A stretch of 64,000 bases of DNA, taken from NCBI RefSeq assembly GCF_014705945.2, contig NZ_CP061538.1, positions 372,001-436,000 of the forward strand, read 5' to 3'. Numbering within the stretch: the stretch's first letter is position 1; each line of letters starts with the position of its first letter. Of this stretch, positions 49,174-60,748 are shown one piece after another. The DNA comes from Rothia amarae (GTDB taxonomy: Bacteria; Actinomycetota; Actinomycetes; Actinomycetales; Micrococcaceae). The position numbers were made by a program, and so were the translations under genes. The notes under the pieces were generated by a model that was not told where the DNA came from, made no database searches, and worked only from the letters and a program-made list of their open reading frames with translations.

Positions 49174-50973
49174 TTGAGTAATTCTTCAGAGTTGCCTCAG
49201 CAGTACCCCTCCGCATCTGCTTTTGAGCCTGCAGAGGCGGCGCTTGGAACTTCTGCCCTTCCTCTCACGCCACAAGATTCCGAACCATCGGTGAACTTTC
49301 TTTCTCTGAGTGACAACGGGGAAGCCCCGGTGGAGAGCACCGGCATATTACCGCCGTCCTATCCTTCGGCATCGCCAGAGACTGCCCCCGCCGTGCAGCC
49401 GGTTGGCGTTTCTCGTTCTCCGAAGGGCGTGCGCTCTTCTCTGAAATCCCTGGTGAAGGCGGATATAGCGCTGAAGCAACCGGTGCGAGGAGTCGCTCGT
49501 CTTTCTCAAAAACAGTTTTCTGCACATATCGCAGAGCAGAACCGGGATCAGCGTATCCGCGAAAAAGAGGAAATCCACCAGATACTCAACTTTGCATTGC
49601 GGTTGGCAGAGGCGATGTTCCACTGTGGCGCAGATACGATTGACGTCGATTCGGCGGTGGTTTCGGTCTGCTCTGCTTATGGGTTGGACGACGTCGAAGT
49701 GGACATCACCAGCCAGTCGGTGATTATCAATTATGTTTCTGATGTTGACGTAGTCAACGATAAGACTCGCGCTATCGGTCTGGTGACGCCTGATTCACCC
49801 GGGGAGAGTGATACAGCAGCCATCGAGAACGAGCGTATTGCCTACACCGTGATGCGTGTGGTGCGTTCGTGGTCTGAAAACTATGCAGAGTTGGAAGATA
49901 TTTACCGGCTCATTGGCAACATTACGCAACGCAAACTGAGCTGCTCACGAGCTCAGAAACGACTTAATTATCTGGTGAAAGCCCGTAAGCCCTATTCGCC
50001 GTTAGTGATGACTTTAGCGCACTTTATGACTGCGGCGTCGTTGACAGTAGGTATTGGTGGCTCTGCACCCGCAGCGCTTATTTCTGGAATTACATTTTCT
50101 CTGGTTCATCAGATTAATACGCTGATAGACCGAATGAAGGTGCCGGAGTTCTTTAACATGCTGGTGGGCTCATTGCTCGTTACATTGATGGGACTATACC
50201 TGGCAGACGAGCAATCTGTGTTGGCTAAAATCGGTGTGCATGTTGAAGCCCAGTTTATTGTGGCTGCGGGAATGTTCATGCTGCTACCTACCTCCCGCAT
50301 GATTTCTACGGTGCAAGACGCGCTAACGGGTTTTCCTTTGACTGCGGCGGGAAAGTTTGTTTCCGCAGGACTCTCCCTGTTGGGAATAGGCATAGGTCTT
50401 TCTTCTGCGGTAGCTCTCTTGCAAGTGTTTGGGCTGGGTACTTTGCAGATTCAAGAGGCTATATTTCATCCGCTCAATAGTTTCAAGAACCTTATTTTTA
50501 TGGTGCTTGCCTCGGTTTCTATCGGCGTCATTTACTACGCCCGCCGTCAAGCGCTGCTGTGGATTGTGCTGATTTCGACGTGCGGAATTTGCCTCACTAA
50601 CGTCTACGTGGCGGTTTTGGGGGAGGGCGCAGGGCGCGCTTATGCGATTTTAGGCGCGGTAGTAGTAGGCATGATGAGCACCTATCTTGCTTTTAAACTT
50701 CAGGCGCCGGCATCCATGTTCTATGTGCCTTCCCTAACCTTTCTGCTCCCCGGTCTTTCAATGTTTCGCGGTCTTTATCTCTTTACCGTTCAGGGCAACC
50801 AGGGGGCAGGTCTTCCCAGCTTGCTAACAGCCGTTACCATTATTTTTGGTATGGCTGCCGGCGTGGTTTTGGGCGGTTTCATTATGCAGTATCTTCTGCA
50901 AAAATTTATGAAATCTGAGATGCTAGAAACCATGCCGCTGACCACCATGATGATGGCGGTCAAAAAACACTAG
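49174..50973 (+). CDS. ThrE-family exporter with disordered N-terminus (copy 1)
   Basis: I choose TTG 49174, which has GGAGG 8 bases upstream. The ~599-residue protein has ~135 low-complexity residues including two YPSAS motifs, then the cytoplasmic ThrE domain (ILNFALRLAEAMFHCGADTI, then DDVEVDITSQSVIINYVSDV). About ten membrane helices follow, including MLLPTSRMISTVQDALTGFP and PSLTFLLPGLSMFRGLY. ThrE of Corynebacterium exports threonine and serine. A close relative follows 45 bases later, so they may work together or as alternatives. Confidence 0.87.
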   Translation: MSNSSELPQQYPSASAFEPAEAALGTSALPLTPQDSEPSVNFLSLSDNGEAPVESTGILPPSYPSASPETAPAVQPVGVSRSPKGVRSSLKSLVKADIALKQPVRGVARLSQKQFSAHIAEQNRDQRIREKEEIHQILNFALRLAEAMFHCGADTIDVDSAVVSVCSAYGLDDVEVDITSQSVIINYVSDVDVVNDKTRAIGLVTPDSPGESDTAAIENERIAYTVMRVVRSWSENYAELEDIYRLIGNITQRKLSCSRAQKRLNYLVKARKPYSPLVMTLAHFMTAASLTVGIGGSAPAALISGITFSLVHQINTLIDRMKVPEFFNMLVGSLLVTLMGLYLADEQSVLAKIGVHVEAQFIVAAGMFMLLPTSRMISTVQDALTGFPLTAAGKFVSAGLSLLGIGIGLSSAVALLQVFGLGTLQIQEAIFHPLNSFKNLIFMVLASVSIGVIYYARRQALLWIVLISTCGICLTNVYVAVLGEGAGRAYAILGAVVVGMMSTYLAFKLQAPASMFYVPSLTFLLPGLSMFRGLYLFTVQGNQGAGLPSLLTAVTIIFGMAAGVVLGGFIMQYLLQKFMKSEMLETMPLTTMMMAVKKH

Positions 50974-51018
50974 CTCGCATGGTGCAGAAAAATTGTGCAG
51001 AAAAAGGGAAAGGGGTTC

Positions 51019-53019
51019 ATGAGCATTCCAAACAAGCAGGGACTACAGCCCACGGGGTACCCTTCAGCTTTTGACAGTTTCTCCGATGAAACCCCTGCCG
51101 CAAGTGCATTTGGTGCACCGGCAACTCTTCCCGGTGGGCTTACTCCAGATTCTGCCCAAGTTCCAGCCGCCTTCGTCCAGCAAAGCGAAGAAGAGAGTTC
51201 TGAGTCCACCGCCTTTTCAATGGATTCAGCGGAAGACCATTCTGGTTCTTCGCCGGTACTGCAGGAGGCAATGGTAGCACAGGGGCGTTCGCGCTCAATA
51301 TACACGAGCGCTTTCCCTGCTATTACACCTGATCAGATTGCTGATCCGGCGCTTCGCGCGAAATTCTCTGGCGCGCCTGCTAGGTCATCTGCATCTGCAG
51401 AGACGTCGCAGAATGCGTTTGGGACGCCATCCTTAGACTCTGCCACTACATCCTTGCAGCCGACAGTCTACCCCTCGGCATCTCCTCAGACAGCGAGTAT
51501 TCCGCTACCGGAATATAAACCCAAGCAAGCGGGAAACCGCTCTCGCCTCGGGCAATCGCTGCGCTCGTTTGTTAGCTCCCAACAAAACTTCACTCAACCC
51601 CTCCGCGGAGTTGCCAGTGTAGCTCAGCGCCAATTTACTCTTTCAGCCCATAAACGCCACGAGCAGTACGTTCAAGAAAAAGAACAAGCCCGCGAGGTAC
51701 TTAACTTCACCGTCCGATTAGCGGAAACTATGTTCCACTTCGGCGCAGACACCCGAGATGTTGATTCAGCTATCGTGGCTATCTGTGCTTCCTATGGTTT
51801 GGATAATGTTGAGGTGAACGTGACTAACCAGTCCGTCATCGTCAACTATGTGTCTGATCCCGAGCATACGGATACTGCACAAATCGCTGTGGAAGCTAAC
51901 GGAACGCGAGAGAGATTTAGCCACACGGTAGTGCGTGTGGTGCGTACTCGTTCGGAAAACTATTCTTCCCTAACGGCAATTTACGGTCTGATTCACAGCA
52001 TCACCGAGAAGGGGCTTTCCCGTCATCAAGCGGAACGGCGGTTAAAGGAAATTAACCGTTCGAGAAAGCTATACTCTCCTCTGGTAATTAACTGCGCAGA
52101 GCTCTTGACGATTGGCGGTTTTACGTTGGGCTTGGGTGGTAGCTGGCGAGCTGCCTTGGCCGCGGTGGTAATTGCGGTGGTGGCTGTTACCGGTATGAGT
52201 ATTGCCTCCAAAATGAGTTTGCCCAGCTTCTTCATGATGGCAATCGGCTCCGGAATCATCACTGCAGGCGCTTTGTGGGTGGGTAGCCAAGGGTCTTTAG
52301 CTCAAAATGTGGGGTTTTACGTCTCAAGTCCCCACGTTGTGGCTGGAGGGCTGTTGCTACTCTTACCTACCTCCACCATGGTGTCTTCTGCACAAGACGC
52401 TCTCACCGGCTATCCGTTGACGGCTGCGGGAAAGTTCGTGACCACTGCTCTTGATTTTCTGGGGCTAGTCGTGGGCATCGCCATGGCGCTCACGGTGATG
52501 AGTTACTTCGATGCGGCAACATTGGATGTTCAACAGGCAGTTTTTGATCCGCCTCCGATATGGCTTTCCCTGGCCGCATTAGGGGTAGGTTCTATGGCAG
52601 CGGTTGCAGTATCTCAGGGAACCGTGGCTAACATGCTATGGGTTCTAATAGTTTTTGGTGCCGGACAGATGATTTACTACGGGTTCTCCGCATTAACCCA
52701 TACGGCGCCCAACACTTTCAATACTGCTTTTGCCGCGTTCGTTGTTGGCGCGTTGAGTGCTTACATCGCCTTCAAAACTCATGCGCCACAAATTTCGTTT
52801 TATGTGCCGGGTTTCCTCTTCTTGCTTCCCGGTCTATCGATTTTCCGCGGGCTGTATTCAGTGGTGATTGACCCCAGCCCAATTGCTGGCATGTCGAATC
52901 TGGTGGGTGCTTTTTCTACGATTATCGCGATGGCATCGGGAGTGGTTTTAGGGTCTTACATGGTGCACTATCTTTTGGACAAAATAGTTCGGGCAACTAA
53001 AGAGGTAGCGCCCAATTAA
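51019..53019 (+). CDS. ThrE-family exporter with disordered N-terminus (copy 2)
   Basis: The ~666-residue protein starts at ATG 51019 behind AAAGGGG. It shares the layout of copy 1: a ~210-residue Pro/Ser/Ala-rich N-terminus with YPSAF and YPSAS motifs, then [40 protein letters not shown] and [37 protein letters not shown] lies near the end. The two membrane domains are clearly paralogous, while the N-termini share only the short motifs. Its 3' end overlaps ung by 23 bases, tail to tail. Confidence 0.87.
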   Translation: MSIPNKQGLQPTGYPSAFDSFSDETPAASAFGAPATLPGGLTPDSAQVPAAFVQQSEEESSESTAFSMDSAEDHSGSSPVLQEAMVAQGRSRSIYTSAFPAITPDQIADPALRAKFSGAPARSSASAETSQNAFGTPSLDSATTSLQPTVYPSASPQTASIPLPEYKPKQAGNRSRLGQSLRSFVSSQQNFTQPLRGVASVAQRQFTLSAHKRHEQYVQEKEQAREVLNFTVRLAETMFHFGADTRDVDSAIVAICASYGLDNVEVNVTNQSVIVNYVSDPEHTDTAQIAVEANGTRERFSHTVVRVVRTRSENYSSLTAIYGLIHSITEKGLSRHQAERRLKEINRSRKLYSPLVINCAELLTIGGFTLGLGGSWRAALAAVVIAVVAVTGMSIASKMSLPSFFMMAIGSGIITAGALWVGSQGSLAQNVGFYVSSPHVVAGGLLLLLPTSTMVSSAQDALTGYPLTAAGKFVTTALDFLGLVVGIAMALTVMSYFDAATLDVQQAVFDPPPIWLSLAALGVGSMAAVAVSQGTVANMLWVLIVFGAGQMIYYGFSALTHTAPNTFNTAFAAFVVGALSAYIAFKTHAPQISFYVPGFLFLLPGLSIFRGLYSVVIDPSPIAGMSNLVGAFSTIIAMASGVVLGSYMVHYLLDKIVRATKEVAPN

Positions 53020-53677
53020 TAGGTTGCGCTCCCTGCTGTACCAATAACTCATTCACTTTAGAGAACGGACGAGAACCAAAGAACCCTCGCGAGGCGGAAA
53101 GTGGAGAAGGATGCGCCGACTCCACGCAAGGATAGTTCGCTAGCATTTGCCGGCAATTACGAGCGTCGCGCCCCCACAATAGCCCAACCAGAGGTGTGCC
53201 GCGCTCAGCAAGAGCTTCGATGGCCCGGGTAGTGATTTTTTCCCAGCCCAGGTTACGGTGCGATCCGGCTTTTCCAGCTTCTACCGAAAGAACGCGGTTC
53301 ATCAACATGACACCCTGCTCGCTCCACGCCGAAAGATCGCCGTGGGCAGGAGGCGTAATTCCCAAATCAGCATGAAGTTCTTTATAGATATTTTGGAGCG
53401 AGCGGGGGAGCGGGCGTACTTCTGGATGCACGGAAAAAGAGAGCCCCATAGCGTGACCCGGAGTGGGGTAAGGATCCTGACCGATGACCAAAACCTTCAC
53501 ATCGGCTAGCGGTGCTTGAAAAGCATTGAAAATATCTTGTGCCGGGGGTAGCGTGACCCGTTGCGCTATGTGTTCTTCGCGAAGAAAATTTCCCATAGCG
53601 CGAATATTGGATTCGACCGGAGCTAAAGCTTCTGCCCAGTCTGCTGCCATAATTTGATCGAGCGGTTGAGCGGGCAT
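52997..53677 (-). CDS. ung: Uracil-DNA glycosylase, family 1
   Basis: The 226-residue protein has the water-activating loop [20 protein letters not shown] (catalytic Asp). It also has LLLWG-like [11 protein letters not shown] and the minor-groove intercalation loop [19 protein letters not shown] with the catalytic His. It removes uracil from DNA. AAGGAG precedes the ATG. Confidence 0.96.
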   Translation of the reverse strand: MPAQPLDQIMAADWAEALAPVESNIRAMGNFLREEHIAQRVTLPPAQDIFNAFQAPLADVKVLVIGQDPYPTPGHAMGLSFSVHPEVRPLPRSLQNIYKELHADLGITPPAHGDLSAWSEQGVMLMNRVLSVEAGKAGSHRNLGWEKITTRAIEALAERGTPLVGLLWGRDARNCRQMLANYPCVESAHPSPLSASRGFFGSRPFSKVNELLVQQGAQPINWALPL

Positions 53678-53727
53678 GGTTACTCCTTAAGGGCACATGA
53701 AAAATTAATCTGTTTTAAGATTAGGCT

Positions 53728-54015
53728 ATGAATACTAACCGAGGGGAGGGCACAGAGCATATGGTAGATCTTGGCGCGTCATCGAGCGATGAAAATCAAG
53801 CAGGGGCGGAACTCACTGATACCGAACGGTCCATCCTGGCGTTAGAGAAACGACGGTGGAAATACCCCGGTGCCAAAGAACAGGCTATTCTGGCAGAACT
53901 TAACCTGGGGCCTATTGCTTATTATCAGAAACTTAATGTACTCATTGATGACCCCCGCGCTATCCGTATCGAGCCCGCACTCACCCGCCGTCTGCGTGAG
54001 CACCGCGACTCCTAG
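53728..54015 (+). CDS. DUF3263 family protein
   Basis: The 95-residue protein (or 84 from ATG 53761) has the core LTDTERSILALEKRRWKYPG, then KEQAILAELNLGPIAYYQKL and a basic C-terminus. This short actinobacterial family is usually found next to ung and a LytR_C protein, as here. It looks like a helical DNA- or protein-binding module with a helix-turn-helix appearance. No function is known to me. Confidence 0.88.
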   Translation: MNTNRGEGTEHMVDLGASSSDENQAGAELTDTERSILALEKRRWKYPGAKEQAILAELNLGPIAYYQKLNVLIDDPRAIRIEPALTRRLREHRDS

Positions 54016-54065
54016 ACCTGCTGTGTACCCTAGAGAGTAGCAAGATTGACAACGAAAGATTCCCA

Positions 54066-54692
54066 GTGAACTCATACCCCCGTGACGAATTCGATGACGT
54101 TCCCGAAGACTCAGCCCGCCGTGGAGCCTACCGCGGGCAACAAATCGATCAATCCACTTCCCGTGGGGGAACGATTGCCATACTATGCGTGGGTATTTTA
54201 GGGCTTCTTCTTGGAGCTGTGATGTTCGTGGTGCAGCCGCGTACACTTGCCCCCGATGCTCCCAATAACGTTTCGGCGGCAGTGAGCGCCCCTGCTTCGG
54301 GCAGCTCCAACGAAAGCCAACAAACGCCTAAAGACCCTTCAGAAATAAACGTGAAAATCTACAATGCGGGCACCTATCCCGGGGCAGCTTCTGAAGTTGA
54401 ACGCGAAATGAAAAAAGCCGGCTATAACGTCACGGGTACATCGAACTGGAAGGGCGAGAGCATCCCCTATTCCATGGTTTACTACGCCAACGGGTTCATT
54501 GCAGAAGCTAACACCGTGGCAGATGGTTTGGGTTTCTCTTACTTTGAGGAACAAAAGGACGCGCCTGCCGATATTTCGGTAGTTTTGGGACCAGATTTTG
54601 CTGGAATCCCCGAAGGAAGCTTTCAAGAAAATGTGGCTGCTCAAGAAACCGCCACGGCGTCGGCAACTGCAAGCGAGACTCCGGCACCCTAG
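54066..54692 (+). CDS. LytR C-terminal domain protein
   Basis: The 208-residue protein (GTG start) has a short acidic cytoplasmic N-terminus and one membrane helix (IAILCVGILGLLLGAVMFVV). A Ser/Ala/Pro linker leads to the LytR_C domain: INVKIYNAGTYPGAASEVER, then YYANGFIAEANTVADGLGFS, and SVVLGPDF. The tail is Ala/Thr-rich. LytR_C domains in actinobacteria sit outside the membrane and are associated with attachment of wall polymers. It follows the DUF3263 gene in the common order. Confidence 0.88.
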   Translation: MNSYPRDEFDDVPEDSARRGAYRGQQIDQSTSRGGTIAILCVGILGLLLGAVMFVVQPRTLAPDAPNNVSAAVSAPASGSSNESQQTPKDPSEINVKIYNAGTYPGAASEVEREMKKAGYNVTGTSNWKGESIPYSMVYYANGFIAEANTVADGLGFSYFEEQKDAPADISVVLGPDFAGIPEGSFQENVAAQETATASATASETPAP

Positions 54693-54792
54693 TGCTGGGG
54701 GAGGCAGGGGAAGCTCTGTGCGCTCACGGCGATTAAGCAGGGGTAGGGGGTGAGAATGTTTGCGCTCGCTCGCTTCAAGTGTCAAGATTGAA

Positions 54793-54819
54793 TTAGCACT
54801 CGAGGAGTCTAACTGCTAA
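54793..54819. promoter_or_regulatory. CIRCE element (HrcA operator) upstream of groEL
   Basis: TTAGCACTC-N9-AACTGCTAA matches CIRCE (TTAGCACTC-N9-GAGTGCTAA) at 16 of 18 arm positions, both mismatches in the right arm. A TTGAAT (54788-54793) and TAACTG (54810-54815) pair with 16-base spacing may be the promoter, so HrcA would cover it. The remaining 160 bases to the start are an untranslated leader with no obvious element except a perfect AGGAGGGA site. Confidence 0.8.
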
Positions 54820-54972
54820 ATCGTAGTGCTAGGTGTAGCAGTTTCCTCGGGAAATAATTTTGCTTTCAGTAGGTGAGGCGCAACTGGCTCGTGAAGAGCG
54901 CGAGTGCGGGGCGTCGTCCGTCGCGGGCACCGCTGAGAGAGGTAAGAATTCTCTTAGTCCAGGAGGGATTAA

Positions 54973-56607
<1,635 letters not shown>

Positions 56608-56628
56608 TCGAGTTATTCTCGGCAAGAA

Positions 56629-56665
56629 GAGACCAGCGAGTTTTTCTCGCTGGTTTCTTTTGTTA
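56629..56665 (+). terminator. Terminator of groEL
   Basis: GAGACCAGCGAG pairs with CTCGCTGGTTTC (one G-T pair) around a TTTTT loop, followed by TTTTG. Confidence 0.85.
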
Positions 56666-56737
56666 AAGGTGGGGTCTATAGCCGGGTGTACACTCAAAGC
56701 CGGAATATTGCGCAAATTTTATGGGGGTAACGTACCG

Positions 56738-57501
56738 GTGCAATCGAGTGCAACACCATCTAGACCGCAAGCCTGGTTATGGACTCTGGTGACTTTTGCG
56801 TTTCTTTTGCAAACGGCGTTGTATGCGCAGGCGCAGCTGTCATGGCGCTGGCGCCCAGCATTATCGGTGTGGGACTAGCCAGTGTCTTATTAGGTTTTGG
56901 GCATCTTATATTTGTGATTGCCTCGCAAGCTTCGGTGCCTCGGTACTCTACTGACGCGACGCTGGACAAAGGGTTTGGGTGGCAGACTGCGGGAATTTCC
57001 GCCGGTCAGCTCCTGGGGCCGCTTTTGGGCGGGCTGATTCTGGGCAACAGCAGCGGCGACGAGCGAATGCACCTTATTAATATTTCGCTGTGGGTGGGCG
57101 CGGCGTTTGCACTGATTTCTATACCGCTCATGCTCGGGCCGGTGCGTGCGTCGTTACTGGTGAGCGCCATCGTGATTGCGCTGGTTCCATTGACCTTAGA
57201 GAATCTCTGGATTTCTGTTCTATCTATGGTGGTCGGTGGTTTCTTTGTAGGAATCGCCCAGCCGCTAACCATGACCATGATTATCAAAGAGGTGCCGGTC
57301 AGCTGGCGTTCGCCTGCGCTGGCGGTGCGACTTACTGGAAATCGTTTGGGGCAGGTCTGTATTCCGCTTATTGCCGGTGCTGTAGCAGCACCTTTAGGGC
57401 CTGCGGGAGCCATCTGGTTCTGCTGTGTTCTGATCGGAATCTCGGGGGTAGAAAAGTCCGCTCGCTACGCCAAAACGGGTCCCACTGCCGCCGATCGCTG
57501 A
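56738..57501 (+). pseudogene. MFS transporter remnant with internal deletion
   Basis: Reading from GTG 56738 gives RPQAWLWTLVTFAFLLQTAL, a normal first MFS helix, but that frame soon ends. In another frame the same DNA joins directly to GVVCAGAAVMALAPSIIGVG, typical of the fourth helix region. The rest follows normally: DATLDKGFGWQTAGISAGQL, six or so further helices, and EVPVSWRSPALAVRLTGNRL. Roughly 50-60 residues covering helices 2-3 are missing and the junction is out of frame. A truncated 240-residue product from 56779 is conceivable but unlikely to transport. Confidence 0.65.
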
Positions 57502-57638
57502 ATCACCCTCAATTTTTTCAGAACTTTAGACTACTTCTTGGGGTTTGCTAGGCGAAACGGGTTTTGAATTGTCTCGATACGGTTACACTTTCATGTAATC
57601 GCACCTCACATTTCGCTTATCTACAACTGGAGACAATC

Positions 57639-58769
57639 TTGAAAAACTCATTCCGCTCCCTTTTAGGTGGTGCTGCAACTTTGGCACTGGTTGGAGCTTC
57701 GGTACCCGCATACGCAACTACCACAGGTACTACTGGCGATCCTGTCTCTGATACCTGCATCATTAATGGGCCAAAAGCTGAGCACCAGACAGATCAGTCC
57801 TGCGTTGCCCTGAAAAAGTTCGCTGAAGAAAACGGCATGGGTAAAGCAGACGGTGCGGGTACTGCACAGGAACCCGGCGTAACGAACGTTTATCGTCTGA
57901 GCACTTATCTGTTCTCCCAGCACTTTGAAAAGGGCTGGCTGGTGTACTCCATGGACACCGGTGCGGTGCATCCGATGAGCGATGAAGTTTATGATTTCTG
58001 GACCAATCCCCAGAACAGTGATTTTAGCCGCGAGATTTTCCGCATTGGCCTTCCCGTTGATTACCGCATGGATTTGTCGAAAGACCCCGCTCATCCAGGC
58101 TCTGGAATCACTACTGTTTTTGATAACGGTATGAATGATCACCGGTTCTATCTTCGATTCGATCCTGTCAAGAACCGCGTGATGGACTATGCTGAGAATT
58201 TTTCAGGTAAGGGTCTCAGCTGGTCTGACTCAATTACTATTGATGGTCCGTTCCCCAGCCACGCAGATTTAGTCTCTACGGGTCTCAAAGACGCAGGATA
58301 CGAACCTCACGACGCGGGATATATTGAGACTTCTCTGGCATCATTCCCTTCATTCAATAATCTGGCGTCTTTGATGGAAAAACATCTGATTGCGCTTCCT
58401 GAAGGAACCCCTTGGGTTGTGAATGTGGAAACTACTCAGCTGGATGCAACTAGCAAAGCAGACCGGGAAGATACGCTGGAGAACGCACGATTTTTGGCGC
58501 AACAGCTACACCAGGTTTACCCTAATTCTCATATCGTCTTCCACGGTGTACTGACCGCTGACGATGAGACAGAGATTAACACTTTCAACGCTCAGATGAA
58601 CCAGGCAGTTACTGAAGAGGGCACAAGCTTCGTAGATACCAGTGGCTGGGTTACTCGTTATAACCTCAAGCCTTATATGCAGAGTGATAGCCACATTTTG
58701 AACGAAACGGGTGTGCAGAAAGTCTCTTACCAGATGAAGTGGGCAATTCGCCACGCTATCGGGCAGTAA
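57639..58769 (+). CDS. Secreted SGNH-hydrolase-like protein with LGFP-like segment
   Basis: TTG 57639 opens a clean signal peptide (KNSFRSLLGGAATLALVGAS) with cleavage at AYA-T, so the ~376-residue protein is exported. An LGFP-like wall-binding segment (GWLVYSMDTGAVHPMSDEVY) follows at residues 85-125. The C-terminal half has WVVNVETTQL, IVFHGVLTADDETEINTFNA and SDSHILNETGVQKVSYQMKW. The last resembles the DxxH(L)N block V of SGNH esterases. No clear GDS nucleophile block was found, so the activity is uncertain. It may act on the cell wall. Confidence 0.65.
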   Translation: MKNSFRSLLGGAATLALVGASVPAYATTTGTTGDPVSDTCIINGPKAEHQTDQSCVALKKFAEENGMGKADGAGTAQEPGVTNVYRLSTYLFSQHFEKGWLVYSMDTGAVHPMSDEVYDFWTNPQNSDFSREIFRIGLPVDYRMDLSKDPAHPGSGITTVFDNGMNDHRFYLRFDPVKNRVMDYAENFSGKGLSWSDSITIDGPFPSHADLVSTGLKDAGYEPHDAGYIETSLASFPSFNNLASLMEKHLIALPEGTPWVVNVETTQLDATSKADREDTLENARFLAQQLHQVYPNSHIVFHGVLTADDETEINTFNAQMNQAVTEEGTSFVDTSGWVTRYNLKPYMQSDSHILNETGVQKVSYQMKWAIRHAIGQ

Positions 58770-58797
58770 TAAATAGCGGTTCCATATCTGGCTTGAA

Positions 58798-58862
58798 GAG
58801 CATTGCACGGCGCCGTCGTCCCCACCCCTTTCGGGTAGGATGGGGTGCGCTATGCAATGCTC
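58798..58862 (+). promoter_or_regulatory. Hairpin sequestering the rlmC start codon and ribosome binding site
   Basis: GAGCATTGCA (58798-58807) is the exact reverse complement of TGCAATGCTC (58853-58862), which includes the last two bases of the ATG at 58852. GCGC (58810-58813) pairs with GCGC (58847-58850), and CCCCACCC (58820-58827) can pair with GGATGGGG (58838-58845), the G-rich stretch that would serve as ribosome binding site. The initiation region is therefore buried in a stem about 20 bp long. Confidence 0.6.
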
Positions 58863-59994
58863 TTATTTTGATGCCCACCTGTGCCGCTCCTGTTCAGCTA
58901 TGGGCGTGCCCTACGCTCAGCAACTTCAGGCGAAAGACGAGGACGCCCGCGCGCTTCTTCAGCCAGATGACTCAGTAAACTGGTTGGCTCCTCAATCGTC
59001 GGAGGAAAGCAAATTTCGAAATAAGGCAAAAATTGTAATCGCAGGAAGTGCGCAGAACCCAACCTTAGGGATCGTGACACGGGACGGGCAAGGCATTGAC
59101 CTCTCGGGCTGCGGTCTATATGATCCAACGATTTCTGCCATGATGCCGGTCCTACGAGATCTTATTACGCGGGCGAAACTAACGCCTTACAACATTGCCA
59201 CCCGCAAAGGTGAGCTAAAAAATATCCTGGTGACAGTGTCATCCTCCGGTGAGTCCATGATTCGTTTTGTAATACGTTCCAAAAAGTTACTCGTGGCCAT
59301 CCGTGCTGAAATTCCGTGGCTTCAACAGGAAATTACAGGGCTCAAAGTAGTGACTGTGAATCTCCTCCGTGATCCTGTGGCGCTGGTTGAAGGAACCGAA
59401 GAGATTATTCTGACGGAGCAGCAGACTTTGCCCATGCAACTAGATCAGCTCACCCTCCACCTTCGTCCGCAAAGTTTCTTTCAGACCAATACGGCTATTG
59501 CCAATGCCCTCTATCGGCAGGGACAAGAATGGATTGAGGAAGTTCAACCTGCAAGCGTGTGGGATCTTTACTGTGGCGTGGGCGGATTTGGGCTACATGC
59601 TGCGCTCGCATCAACTGCTCAGGTCACCGGAGTAGAACTGAGCGCGGAGGCTATTGAGAGCGGACGGCGAACCGCCCAGGATCTTGGCATACGTACTATT
59701 AATTTTCATGCTGAGGACGCCACGGCATTCGCTCTCAGTACCAGAGACGACTACCCCGACGTCCTCGTTGTGAATCCGCCGAGGAGGGGCATCGGTAAGG
59801 AGTTGACCGACTGGATTGAAAATTCCTCTATCAAAACGGTCATTTATTCCAGCTGCAACGCCCGCTCCCTTGCTCGTGACATGGAGCGTATGCCTTCTTA
59901 CTGTTTGCGCGCGGCGAGGGTCTTAGATATGTTTCCCCAGACCTCTCATTATGAGGTTATTACGCTACTTCAGCGCGACGTAGAGCCCCGTTAG
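58852..59994 (+). CDS. rlmC: 23S rRNA (uracil-C5)-methyltransferase RlmC
   Basis: From ATG 58852 the ~380-residue protein begins MQCSYFDAHLCRSCSAMGVP, the iron-sulfur cysteine pattern of RlmC (RumB). It lacks the N-terminal TRAM domain of RlmD. The SAM site is VWDLYCGVGGFGLHAAL. The PPRRGIG segment and the catalytic SSCNARSLARDMERM (nucleophile Cys) follow. It methylates a uridine in the 23S rRNA (U747 in E. coli). Its stop overlaps the convergent GNAT gene by 4 bases. Confidence 0.92.
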   Translation: MQCSYFDAHLCRSCSAMGVPYAQQLQAKDEDARALLQPDDSVNWLAPQSSEESKFRNKAKIVIAGSAQNPTLGIVTRDGQGIDLSGCGLYDPTISAMMPVLRDLITRAKLTPYNIATRKGELKNILVTVSSSGESMIRFVIRSKKLLVAIRAEIPWLQQEITGLKVVTVNLLRDPVALVEGTEEIILTEQQTLPMQLDQLTLHLRPQSFFQTNTAIANALYRQGQEWIEEVQPASVWDLYCGVGGFGLHAALASTAQVTGVELSAEAIESGRRTAQDLGIRTINFHAEDATAFALSTRDDYPDVLVVNPPRRGIGKELTDWIENSSIKTVIYSSCNARSLARDMERMPSYCLRAARVLDMFPQTSHYEVITLLQRDVEPR

Positions 59995-60635
59995 GAAGAA
60001 GGCACTGCGTTTCTACAGGCCGGATCATCTTTGAGTAGGTCTTTTTCGAGAACGTAGTAGGAGGACGCATCTGCCCGACGAGCGAAGCGGCTCAGAATCG
60101 GCCATTTAACTTTTTCTTTGCTCTTGGTGACAAAACCAAGTTGGTGGTAGAAAGCCAGCATCTTCTGGTAGTGCTCGGGTAACTCGACGACCAACTGAGT
60201 CTTTCCTAGCTCACCCGCTAGTTGCGAGGCGTCACGAACCATTTGACTGCCAATGCCCTGCCCCTGAAAATCTGGGGAGACGACGAGTGCCTCAATGTGG
60301 AATGTCTCCGGCGTCAGCTTAATCTCCGCTCTTTTGTAGCAAATAAAAGCAAGCCATTTTCGGAAACTTGAAAAGACGCCAAAATGTCGAGTAAAAAAGC
60401 GGAAAGTGAAGTTCAATGCGTGGGGGAAATCCTGGGTCTCAAAGAGCGCTACGCCAACGAGTTTTCCTTGTCGAGTTACCAGAAGAAGATTATCTTCGCT
60501 GATTCCTTCTGCGATAAGGGCTACACATGCTTGTGAATCCGAGGAATGTAGCCACAGATGATGTACTTTACTCATGTGAGTTTGATAAATGAGTTGGGCG
60601 ATATCGAGGCGAGTATCGGGTGTGAGGCTGTTCAT
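59991..60635 (-). CDS. GNAT-family N-acetyltransferase
   Basis: The 214-residue protein has the acetyl-CoA motif EALVVSPDFQGQGIGSQMVR and then LVVELPEHYQKMLAFYHQLG FV, a standard C-terminal GNAT half. The N-terminal 100 residues are aromatic-rich (FTFRFFTRHFGVF). The substrate is unknown. It lies opposite the TetR gene, sharing a 155-base divergent region with two palindromes. Confidence 0.85.
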   Translation of the reverse strand: MNSLTPDTRLDIAQLIYQTHMSKVHHLWLHSSDSQACVALIAEGISEDNLLLVTRQGKLVGVALFETQDFPHALNFTFRFFTRHFGVFSSFRKWLAFICYKRAEIKLTPETFHIEALVVSPDFQGQGIGSQMVRDASQLAGELGKTQLVVELPEHYQKMLAFYHQLGFVTKSKEKVKWPILSRFARRADASSYYVLEKDLLKDDPACRNAVPSS

Positions 60636-60667
60636 AAAGTACTCTCGGAATAAGATGAATAAAAGGT

Positions 60668-60685
60668 ATCTACTAGTCAGAGTAG
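60668..60685. promoter_or_regulatory. Palindrome TCTACT-N6-AGTAGA, possible TetR operator
   Basis: Perfect 6-bp arms with a 6-base spacer, 33 bases upstream of the GNAT start. TetR-family proteins usually bind such short palindromes in divergent regions. Confidence 0.4.
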
Positions 60686-60748
60686 AAAAATTTGTTTCAT
60701 TAAAGCAATAAACATTTGCCGTTGAGACCGTGGAATACGCAACAGAAA

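Noticed and set aside
54761-54775. GCGCTCGCTCGC near groEL as another CGAGCG repeat
   Set aside because: It is a simple GCTC repeat without the GCGAG half or flanking inverted arms.
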